Source of the DNA: Colwellia psychrerythraea
Lineage (GTDB): Bacteria > Pseudomonadota > Gammaproteobacteria > Enterobacterales > Alteromonadaceae
Length of the DNA stretch: 64,000 nucleotides
Direction of reading: 5' to 3'
Assembly: GCA_002163005.1 (NCBI GenBank)
Contig: MAAF01000054.1
Location: forward strand, 1-64,000
Shown: piece by piece, positions 1-7,093 of the stretch
How positions within the stretch are numbered: position 1 is the stretch's first letter
How the letters are laid out: each line of letters starts with the position of its first letter
The notes under the pieces: generated by a model
Told to the model about the DNA's origin: nothing
Database searches by the model: none
What the model saw: only the letters and a program-made list of their open reading frames with translations
Program-made: the position numbers and the translations under genes

Positions 1-306
1 GTGAAGTTTTTGCTTTGAGTAATAACGCTTACCATCATATTTATCAAAATAATGCCCCAAATAGGGATGATCAATTTGCCGACAATCTTCATTGGCTAAC
101 AAGTTTCTTTCTGCAACATAAGTCAATTGGAATGATTGGTCGACCAAAACGTTATACCAAGGTTTATCTTTTGGTGGTCTACTGGTTGCCATGCTTTCAT
201 ACCAGTACTCGCTATGGCTAAATACAGCATCTATCCCGACAATGACCCCTCGATAATTGAATCTGTTGTGATAAATTATTTGTCCTATATAAAATTTTGC
301 CGGCAT
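1..306 (-). CDS. hspQ: Heat shock protein HspQ, partial (3' end outside window)
   Basis: The reverse strand from the ATG at 306 reads through the window edge (102 codons visible). The protein begins MPAKFYIGQIIYHNRFNYRG and contains the HspQ signature blocks GVIVGIDAVF, SRPPKDKPWYNVLVD and TYVAERNL, followed by DHPYLGHYF. HspQ is a small hemimethylated-DNA-binding/YccV-fold protein that in enterobacteria acts as an adaptor or specificity factor for Lon-type proteolysis. An AGGA about 12 bases upstream of the ATG supports this start. It lies 16 bases downstream of pcm on the same strand, so the two are probably co-transcribed. The C-terminus is missing only because the window ends; the 102 visible codons are nearly the usual full length of about 105, and the tail looks slightly extended (lysine- and tyrosine-rich). 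Confidence 0.9.
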   Translation of the reverse strand, partial: MPAKFYIGQIIYHNRFNYRGVIVGIDAVFSHSEYWYESMATSRPPKDKPWYNVLVDQSFQLTYVAERNLLANEDCRQIDHPYLGHYFDKYDGKRYYSKQKLH

Positions 307-322
307 GAGTTGCTATATCCTG

Positions 323-1054
323 TTAGTGATCACTTTTGACCAAAGGCACGAAGCTTACTGGCAATACCTTGCTTTTCTTAAGCACACCTTGGTTACCTTT
401 TTCTAGTAAGGTTAATTGCTGACTTCCATATTGGTCATAGACCGGGATAATCATGATGCCACCGGGTTTGAGCTGGGCAATTAACTTGGCTGGAATATCA
501 CCGCCAGCGGTTACTATAATACTGTCAAAAGGAGCCTGCTCAGGCCAGCCTTGATTGCCATCGCCGGTGCGAATAGTAATATTATTATAACTTAGTGATT
601 TAAGTGTAATTTCAGCATGTTGTGCCAATTCAGGTATGATTTCTATACTAAATACATTGGCGACCAGACTGGATAACACCGCCGCTTGATAGCCTGATCC
701 GGTACCTATTTCCAGCACAGTATGACTAGCGTGTGGATTAATCAGCTGGGTCATTAAGGCAACAATAAAGGGCTGAGAGATGGTCTGATTATATGCGATA
801 GGTAACGGCCTGTTATCGTAAGCATATTGTTGCAGGTGTTTGGGAACAAACTCATGCCTAGGCGTATTAGATATAGCAGCAAGAATGTCAGGCCTTAGCT
901 CCGAAATGCCGGTATAGATAGCTGTTCTTTTGGTATCACTGATAATTAGCTTAAGCATATTATTACGCAAATACTGCACTGACTCACTAGGGTCATCTAT
1001 TATAGTAAATGACACTAATGCAATTATGAGCAATAGTATAATTCGTTTAACCAT
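323..1054 (-). CDS. pcm: Protein-L-isoaspartate O-methyltransferase with N-terminal membrane segment
   Basis: SAM-dependent repair methyltransferase that methylates L-isoaspartyl residues in damaged proteins. The SAM-binding motif LEIGTGSGYQAA, the QTISQPFIVALMT substrate-site block and the post-motif FDSIIVTAGG identify the family. The chosen start is the ATG at 1054, with GAGAG upstream; a GTG three codons further out is possible but lacks a spaced ribosome site. Unusually, the first 20 residues are KR followed by a strongly hydrophobic stretch (IILLLIIALVSFTII), so the protein is predicted to be membrane-anchored or exported, whereas the classical enterobacterial Pcm is a soluble cytosolic protein of about 208 residues. 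About 30 residues of extra N-terminus account for its larger size. It sits directly upstream of hspQ, suggesting a protein-damage operon. Confidence 0.88.
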   Translation of the reverse strand: MVKRIILLLIIALVSFTIIDDPSESVQYLRNNMLKLIISDTKRTAIYTGISELRPDILAAISNTPRHEFVPKHLQQYAYDNRPLPIAYNQTISQPFIVALMTQLINPHASHTVLEIGTGSGYQAAVLSSLVANVFSIEIIPELAQHAEITLKSLSYNNITIRTGDGNQGWPEQAPFDSIIVTAGGDIPAKLIAQLKPGGIMIIPVYDQYGSQQLTLLEKGNQGVLKKSKVLPVSFVPLVKSDH

Positions 1055-1180
1055 AGCTATCACTCTCTACTAGGAGTGGCGATATCTTAATTATAGTACC
1101 GTTATCAAATTGTACTTTTTATTATTAAGCGAGAGTGACTTTATTGATTACTCTATATGGAAAAAATCTGAGGCGAATGT

Positions 1181-1314
1181 CTATAGGGCACAAACTTGCC
1201 ATAAAATCTATCTCATTGTGCCCCCTTTCCGTATATGGACTCCACGTATTTTACAATATGATTTTTAGAATAGATATTCTATGGCGCAATCGCCCCCAAA
1301 GCACCATAGAATAT
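1181..1314 (+). repeat. Structured intergenic element, copy 1 (direct repeat of 43396-43491)
   Basis: Two conserved blocks are shared with 43396-43491 in the same orientation: an ATAAA..CTATCTC.TT..GTGCCCC..TTTC block (about 1201-1229) and the 20-base identical string CTATGGCGCAATCGCCCCCA (1279-1298). Spacing between the blocks differs by about 15 to 20 bases. In this copy the second block is the left arm and loop of a perfect 11-bp hairpin, ATATTCTATGG (1274-1284) against CCATAGAATAT (1304-1314), loop 19 bases. GGGCACAA near 1187 can also pair with TTGTGCCC near 1217. The element lies just past the 3' end of pgi. It could be a dispersed genomic repeat, a small RNA or an island-boundary mark; no coding potential is seen. 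Confidence 0.6.
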
Positions 1315-1331
1315 TCGAGCTATGATACTCT

Positions 1332-2972
1332 TTAAATATAGTTCTGATAAAATTTAATTAAGCCCGTAGTAGAACTATCATGCTTATTACTAATATTACC
1401 TTCTTCTAACTCTTTTTGAATTTCATTTGCAAGACCTTTACCTAACTCTACTCCCCATTGATCAAATGAACATATTTGCAAAATTATTCCCTGCACAAAT
1501 ATTTTGTGTTCATACAAAGCAATTAAACTACCTAATGAGTGAGGTGAAATTCGTTCGAGTAAAATAGTATTGGTGGGCCTATTACCTTTATGTACTTTAT
1601 GTGGGGCAACCTTATCAATGTATTTATCTACACGTCCTTTAGCTTTTAAATCCGCCCTTACTTGCTGCTCGTCCACCCCCAGCATCAACGCTTGAGTTTG
1701 TGCAAAAAAATTGGCCATTAATGTTTCATGATGACCTTTTACCGGAGTCACACTTTTCACCGACCCAATAAAGTCAGCTGGTACAATATTATTACTTTGA
1801 TGCAGGTATTGGTAAAAGGCATGTTGACCATTAATACCTAGTTCACCCCAAATGGTAGGTACTGTAGAATATTCGATGTGCTGACCATTCCAGTTAACCG
1901 ATTTACCATTGCTCTCCATTTCTGCTTGTTGCATATAAGCAGATAACATATGTAACGATTGATCATATGGTAATATAGCCTGCGACTGTGCCCCTAAAAA
2001 TGTGCAATTCCACACACTCAGCAGTGCTAAAATAACAGGGGTATTTGTTTCAATTGGTGCATTACAAAAATGCTGATCAATCTCATTAGCACCCTCTAAA
2101 AGCTCAGAAAATTTTTCGAAACCCAAATATATTGCAATTGGTAACCCTATAGCAGACCATAAGGAAAAACGTCCCCCAACCCAATCCCACATATCAAAAA
2201 CATTTTCTTCGAGGATACCAAAATCAATCGCATTAGCTTTATTTGAAGAAACTGCAATAAAATGTTTAGCAACTGCCGATGAATCAAATGATGAAGAGGT
2301 TAGCCATTGCATTGCTGTTTTTGCATTGGTGATAGTTTCTGTTGTGGTGAAGGTTTTACTAGAAACAATAAACAGCACTTTCTCGGGATTTAATGGCCGT
2401 AATACGTTTGCAATTTGAGTACCGTCAACATTAGAGACATAATGTACCTTTACGCTATTATCGCTATATTGTTCCAATGCCTCAGTAACCATTTGTGGTC
2501 CTAGGTTAGAGCCGCCAACACCTATACTTACAACATCAGTTATACGCTTTCCAGAATAACCTAACCACTTGCCTTCTCTAACTTTTTCACTAAACGCTCT
2601 TATTTTGATTAATATAGTTTTTACATCCTCAGAAATATCTCGACCCTTAACAAAAACAGCTTTATGTGAGGTATCCCGTAATGCCGTATGCAATACAGAT
2701 CTATTTTCCGTTTTATTAATCTCTTCTCCGGTAAACATCTTATCTCGCCACTGCTCAACATCAGTTTCTTTTACTAGAGCAAATAATAGCTTCATTGTTT
2801 TCTTAGTTATTATATTTTTTGAATAATCTAGCATGAAGGAAGGTAATTGGACTGAAAACTGTTCAAACCTCTCTTTATCATCTTCAAAAAGTTCCTTCAT
2901 ATACTGATTTTTCATTTCTTTAGCATGAGCTGTTAACGCTTGCCAGCTTGAAAGGGAGTTTCGAGGTAACAT
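1332..2972 (-). CDS. pgi: Glucose-6-phosphate isomerase
   Basis: Interconverts fructose 6-phosphate and glucose 6-phosphate in the cytosol. The 546 residues match the usual length. Both phosphoglucose isomerase signature regions are present: DWVGGRFSLWSAIGLPIA and the C-terminal GxxLIALYEHKIFVQG..DQWGVELGK block, with the catalytic Glu in the WNGQH-containing segment (GKSVNWNGQHIEYSTVPTIW). The gene has no LacI-type operator of the kind found elsewhere in this island, and is separated from the GH18 gene upstream by a strong hairpin at 3010-3048. Placed at the end of the glycan island, it may serve the mannose route encoded at 34805-37042, which should deliver fructose 6-phosphate, as well as central metabolism; whether it is the only pgi in the genome cannot be told. 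Confidence 0.96.
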   Translation of the reverse strand: MLPRNSLSSWQALTAHAKEMKNQYMKELFEDDKERFEQFSVQLPSFMLDYSKNIITKKTMKLLFALVKETDVEQWRDKMFTGEEINKTENRSVLHTALRDTSHKAVFVKGRDISEDVKTILIKIRAFSEKVREGKWLGYSGKRITDVVSIGVGGSNLGPQMVTEALEQYSDNSVKVHYVSNVDGTQIANVLRPLNPEKVLFIVSSKTFTTTETITNAKTAMQWLTSSSFDSSAVAKHFIAVSSNKANAIDFGILEENVFDMWDWVGGRFSLWSAIGLPIAIYLGFEKFSELLEGANEIDQHFCNAPIETNTPVILALLSVWNCTFLGAQSQAILPYDQSLHMLSAYMQQAEMESNGKSVNWNGQHIEYSTVPTIWGELGINGQHAFYQYLHQSNNIVPADFIGSVKSVTPVKGHHETLMANFFAQTQALMLGVDEQQVRADLKAKGRVDKYIDKVAPHKVHKGNRPTNTILLERISPHSLGSLIALYEHKIFVQGIILQICSFDQWGVELGKGLANEIQKELEEGNISNKHDSSTTGLIKFYQNYI

Positions 2973-3009
2973 ACTTTTCCTATTTAATTGTTATATTTGA
3001 AAATTTTAA

Positions 3010-3048
3010 AGCCTAATCCCCTGTAGCTTAGAAATTGGGGATTAGGCT
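3010..3048 (-). terminator. Hairpin terminator after the first GH18 gene
   Basis: AGCCTAATCCCC (3010-3021) pairs perfectly with GGGGATTAGGCT (3037-3048), loop 15 bases. Read on the minus strand it is followed by TTTAAAATTTT, a usable U-rich tail. It separates the GH18 gene from pgi. Confidence 0.75.
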
Positions 3049-3095
3049 AAATAAAAGTAGATATAATCTGCAGTAAACCTGCGAATTATTTCTCG

Positions 3096-4874
3096 CTAAA
3101 GTTCAGGACCTAATAATTCAATTTCGGCTATTTGTGTCATAGAAGAGCCCCCCTGATTTGCATTTATACTTAAACGATAGGTTGAATATGCATCAAGACT
3201 ACTCACACTGAACACCTGGCGCTCATAACGTGAACTCCAAACTACGTTGGTCCAAGAACCAACTTCAGTCCAATTTGTACCATTATCATTTGAACCTTTA
3301 AGCACAAAATTTTGCGGATCCCTTTCTATCGCATCGTTAGCACTAGTAATTGCTATATCATTTACAGTTTTTGCAACAGGTAATGTTGCTTGTACCCATG
3401 AAGGAGAGGCGCTAGTAGGAACACCACCATTGTCTAACCACTTGCTATTATTATTATCATCAAAGGTCTTTGATTCGTCTTCATTTGAATTAATACTTGC
3501 TCTGGCAACAAACGTTACCCCTTGATAACCAGTATGATCAACAATATTAGGTTGAGGGTTAGAGTTGTCTGCCAATAATATTTCCGCAATTTGAGTTAAA
3601 GAATCATCACCTTTATTTTTAGTAATAATTAACTTATATTCACTAAATAATTGAGTATTTTCAAAACTTAACTGCTTGCTAACATTCCTTCCTGGGAACT
3701 CTACATTTGACCAAGTACCTAAAGTGCTCCAAGTATTACCATCATTTGTGGCTAACATATCTATATTTTGGGGATCACGGCTATCTGCATCATTAGCACT
3801 AACTAGGGTTAGTAAGTTTACTAATTTTGCGTTTGTATATTTAATTTGTATCCATGAAGGGACAGAAGAACTTGGAGTGCCTGCATTATCTAACCATTTT
3901 GTTGATATCACACCATCAAAAGCTTTATCTTGATTTTCTGAACCATGAATACTAGCACGAGCGGTAATAACAGGGTCGTTGGGGGTTGGCGTAGAGGCAT
4001 CAAAAACGTTATTAATCGCCGATGAATACGCTGCCACTTGTGAGCTATTATCAAAATCATCATAAAGCCACATAAAACCACCTTCGACAACATTAGGGCA
4101 ACTGTCTTTCCAACCCTGCATTTTGTTTTGTATGCCTACCGGACTATAATCTTTCGACCACAACCCCGCATAAACCGGTAAACCTAGATCCCAATTACAG
4201 GGATCATTCGAAGACCCACCAGCATAGGCTTGTAAATAAAGCGCATCAATAGCCCCAGGTCTAGCTTGATTGACTTGAGTTACCAAAGACTGCCAAAAAG
4301 ATTTATTCATATAAGGAACAATGGCTGTTTTAAACCCTAAGTCTGCAAGCATAATATGAAATTGAACAGAAGATGACACATGATACGTATCTTCATCATC
4401 GTTATTTACCGCATCAATAGTTGGGAAGACTGCCTTTAATGCAGAGAAGTTACGATATAGAATACTATTAGGTCCAGTACCACAATGGCTTTCACTACAA
4501 GCTAATAAGTCTCTAACATTATTATATGTGCCAGAGCCATAGCCACTTAGACCAAATTCCACTCGATTAATTAGAGATGAGCCTTCTTTTAATGATGCTA
4601 TATCACCTTTAAAATTAGGGTAATGACTACCCCCTATATAGCTACCGCCTGCGACTAATGGAAACTCACCGTTAAACCCTAAACTCCCATCACTTTCTAT
4701 ATGAATAGTCCAAACGACAACATTAGTAAAACCTGACGTTTTCAGCTCATTTATTGCGTAAGAGCTGTTATAGGTTGGACCACCGGCATACACACCCGAC
4801 TCAGCAAAAACTCCCGTGCTTGACAGTAATGAAACGGCCAATATGACTGACTGAATTAAACTCTGTATTTTCAT
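3096..4874 (-). CDS. GH18-type endo-beta-N-acetylglucosaminidase with two discoidin domains
   Basis: Secreted enzyme predicted to cut between the two core GlcNAc residues of N-glycans. A Sec signal peptide (residues 1-24, ending VFAES) is followed by a GH18-like catalytic domain (about 25-295) and two F5/8 type C (CBM32-like) domains (about 297-440 and 447-590), each with the SANDA..RDPQN and GSNDxGTxW type motifs. The GH18 signature DxxDxDxE appears as D154-AV-N157-N-D159-D-E161: the catalytic Glu and third Asp are kept, the second Asp is Asn. The paralogue at 5190-6962 has the full motif. The catalytic domains are otherwise clearly homologous (YAGGPTYNSSY versus YGGGPFYFGGQ; GTGPxSILYxNF in both). 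A LacI-type operator lies 67 bases upstream. Activity is likely but the substitution leaves it open. Confidence 0.8.
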   Translation of the reverse strand: MKIQSLIQSVILAVSLLSSTGVFAESGVYAGGPTYNSSYAINELKTSGFTNVVVWTIHIESDGSLGFNGEFPLVAGGSYIGGSHYPNFKGDIASLKEGSSLINRVEFGLSGYGSGTYNNVRDLLACSESHCGTGPNSILYRNFSALKAVFPTIDAVNNDDEDTYHVSSSVQFHIMLADLGFKTAIVPYMNKSFWQSLVTQVNQARPGAIDALYLQAYAGGSSNDPCNWDLGLPVYAGLWSKDYSPVGIQNKMQGWKDSCPNVVEGGFMWLYDDFDNSSQVAAYSSAINNVFDASTPTPNDPVITARASIHGSENQDKAFDGVISTKWLDNAGTPSSSVPSWIQIKYTNAKLVNLLTLVSANDADSRDPQNIDMLATNDGNTWSTLGTWSNVEFPGRNVSKQLSFENTQLFSEYKLIITKNKGDDSLTQIAEILLADNSNPQPNIVDHTGYQGVTFVARASINSNEDESKTFDDNNNSKWLDNGGVPTSASPSWVQATLPVAKTVNDIAITSANDAIERDPQNFVLKGSNDNGTNWTEVGSWTNVVWSSRYERQVFSVSSLDAYSTYRLSINANQGGSSMTQIAEIELLGPEL

Positions 4875-4940
4875 TTATAAACTCTCTTTGTTGTTAATTA
4901 TTATAAAAGTAATGAATATCTTCGAATCGATGCAAAAGGT

Positions 4941-4954
4941 TGCAATCGATTACA
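4941..4954. promoter_or_regulatory. LacI-family operator (TGCAATCGATTACA)
   Basis: Fourteen-base near-palindrome fitting the LacI/GalR consensus TGnAAnCGnTTnCA. It lies 67 bases before the GH18 start at 4874. Same sequence as at 7001, 29604 and 31036. Confidence 0.85.
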
Positions 4955-5047
4955 TAAAATTATTGTATAAATTGTTTATAAAATCAACATTATTTCATGT
5001 ATAACTCACTGAATAAAAACAACTTTTTATTGATCGCACAAGCAGGT

Positions 5048-5078
5048 AAAGCCAAATTGGATAATTCAATTTGGCTTT
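5048..5078 (-). terminator. Hairpin terminator after the second GH18 gene
   Basis: AAAGCCAAATTG (5048-5059) and CAATTTGGCTTT (5067-5078) form a perfect 12-bp stem with a 7-base loop, located 112 bases past the stop of the gene at 5190-6962. Confidence 0.7.
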
Positions 5079-5189
5079 GTATTAAACACTCGTTAGGTTT
5101 ACTTTTTTAATATTAACAAGGACTATATGAAATTGATTATCTGTTTAATTCAGCCTCTTCTGTCACCTTAGTTCTGCATCAGCGAGTTT

Positions 5190-6962
5190 TTATTCTTGTG
5201 AGGTATATTCTATAAGCTCAACTTCAGCTAATTGAGTAATGTTTTCACCGTGGTTTTCAATTTCAAAGCGATAAAAAGCATAAGGTATTTCGTTGTCAAA
5301 ACTATAACGTTTCTTTTCATAGCGCTTGCTAAAATTTTGCCCACTTTGAAAGTCTAATGCTTGCCAAGTAACACCATCATTAGAGCCTGATAGCGTCCAC
5401 TCTTTTGGATCCCTACCGGGCGAATCGTTGGCCGAAGTAAAGGTGTACTCAGTGATCGCAAACGCTTGCTGATCAGCAAAAGCAAACTCAAGCCAGCTAT
5501 TGTCTCTAAAATCTAACCACTTTGTTTGAGCGTCATTATCAAATAGTTGTGCAACCCCTTCATTGGGTGAGTTTTCACCACGTGCGGTAACGCTTAACCC
5601 TGCATCAGCTGTTCTGTCAACAATTGCTATACCCGCTATTTTAGTACGGAAACTCCAGACCTCGCCGGTTATGGTGCCATTTGCACCTTGCTGATCAACT
5701 CTCCAGTAATAAGTGCTATCTTCTAGCAAGGTCTCAGTTTCAAAATTTGTCTGGCTGGTATCGGTAAGTAAGTCAGCGTCAGTAAAATTAGCAGAATCAG
5801 CCAAGTAAACTTGATAACTTTCGCCAGAAAATCCTGCCTGCCAGCTTAAAGTAGTACTTGTTTCAACAAAGGTACTTTCATGTGCTGGCTGTGGTGTATT
5901 GGCACGGGATGATGAGCTTTTATTAATATCTAGCGCATTATTTATTGCTGAAGCATATTGGGCCGCTCCTTTGCTGCCGTTACATTTTTGCACATCGTCA
6001 TATAACCAGATAAAACCGCCCGCAAGCTTGCCTTGCCAAGCACGAAAAGCATCTTCAATATTATCAGCAGAACGACCCTGCGCGCAGCTATCGCCATTTT
6101 TACTCCACAAGCCCATGCTCACGTTAATACCGTCGAATAAGGCATTCCAAGTTGAAGGTTGATTGCCCGCTCCACCGTCATAACCTTGTACATGGACACG
6201 GTCAACCGCCCCTGCACGTTGGCTATTAATTTGCTCAAAAGTATCAGCCCAAAAGCTTTTAGCCGTATAAGGCGCAAAGGTGATCTTGTAGCCCAGATCA
6301 GCCAGCATGACACCAAATTTTACCGCTGATTCAACGTGATAGTTGCTTTCATCATCAAAGTCGATGGCATCAATACTCGGAATGGCCTGCTTTAGTGCTT
6401 GAAAATTTTTGTAAAGAATACTGCTTGGCCCAGTGCCAGATGAAGCAATCAAACTCTGAATACGCTCAAAATCAGGAACCCCATATGAAGCTACGCCAAA
6501 CTGTATTCTGTCTATCGAGGTTGGTATCACTTTCAAACTGGCTATTTCAGCCGGCCAACTTTCCTTACCAACATATTCTCCCTCATGCACAATGAGTTGG
6601 TCGTTATAAACCAAATCACCATTGCTATTCACATGAATGGTCCAAAAATTAATGGTAGTAAAACCTGAGTGCTTCAGCTCATCCATAGTGACTTGGCCGC
6701 CAAAATAGAAAGGTCCGCCGCCATAGATAGCCGAGTCGAGCCCTGAGTCTAAACCGCCAGAACTTGTACCTCCTCCGGAGTTAGCACCGCCGCCTGAATT
6801 AGCGCCGCCTCCCGAATTTGAACCACCACCTGGGTTTTCACCTTCGCCAGAATCCGAGCCACCACAAGCAGCTAATGTCGACATCAAGGTTGTAAAAAGC
6901 AAAATAACGCTTATTCTTTTTAATATTAAAATCATGCTGTTAACATTATTATTGTTCATCAT
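5190..6962 (-). CDS. GH18 endo-beta-N-acetylglucosaminidase lipoprotein with FN3 and discoidin domains
   Basis: Cell-surface or periplasmic lipoprotein predicted to release N-glycans by cutting the chitobiose core. The signal ends in a lipobox (STLAAC), followed by a flexible linker of repeated GGGxNS/GGGANS units (about residues 38-72). The GH18 domain (about 75-345) carries the intact DxxDxDxE motif D198-AI-D201-F-D203-D-E205, with the DFDDE form typical of single-barrel endoglycosidases of the EndoH type. A fibronectin-III-like module (about 360-445, STTLSWQ..YQVYLA..YYWRVDQ) and one F5/8 type C domain (about 450-588, SANDSPGRDPKEW) follow. An operator of the island's LacI protein lies at 7001, immediately before the gene. 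It is the better candidate of the two GH18 paralogues for full activity. Confidence 0.85.
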   Translation of the reverse strand: MMNNNNVNSMILILKRISVILLFTTLMSTLAACGGSDSGEGENPGGGSNSGGGANSGGGANSGGGTSSGGLDSGLDSAIYGGGPFYFGGQVTMDELKHSGFTTINFWTIHVNSNGDLVYNDQLIVHEGEYVGKESWPAEIASLKVIPTSIDRIQFGVASYGVPDFERIQSLIASSGTGPSSILYKNFQALKQAIPSIDAIDFDDESNYHVESAVKFGVMLADLGYKITFAPYTAKSFWADTFEQINSQRAGAVDRVHVQGYDGGAGNQPSTWNALFDGINVSMGLWSKNGDSCAQGRSADNIEDAFRAWQGKLAGGFIWLYDDVQKCNGSKGAAQYASAINNALDINKSSSSRANTPQPAHESTFVETSTTLSWQAGFSGESYQVYLADSANFTDADLLTDTSQTNFETETLLEDSTYYWRVDQQGANGTITGEVWSFRTKIAGIAIVDRTADAGLSVTARGENSPNEGVAQLFDNDAQTKWLDFRDNSWLEFAFADQQAFAITEYTFTSANDSPGRDPKEWTLSGSNDGVTWQALDFQSGQNFSKRYEKKRYSFDNEIPYAFYRFEIENHGENITQLAEVELIEYTSQE

Positions 6963-7000
6963 CTTTATACTCTTTTTATTAGATATCCTTCCGCCCTACC

Positions 7001-7014
7001 TGCAATCGATTACA
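7001..7014. promoter_or_regulatory. LacI-family operator (TGCAATCGATTACA)
   Basis: Exact copy of the island operator, 39 bases upstream of the GH18 lipoprotein start at 6962, a position where it could block the promoter or initiation. Confidence 0.85.
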
Positions 7015-7093
7015 GTCAGGGATTACATTGATAAATGCTTAAAACATAAACTCATTCATCGCTTGTTTGGTGTTGTTGGCAATTATTTATAAT

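Larger units (their letters stand above)
4875..5189. other. Intergenic region between the two GH18 genes
   Basis: Gene-free. It holds the operator of the downstream GH18 gene (4941-4954) and the terminator of the upstream GH18 gene (5048-5078), both listed separately. The remainder is AT-rich with no further recognisable signal. Confidence 0.7.

Noticed and set aside
15-339. Plus-strand ORFs at the left edge
   Set aside because: They overlap the minus-strand hspQ frame, which has clear family motifs.
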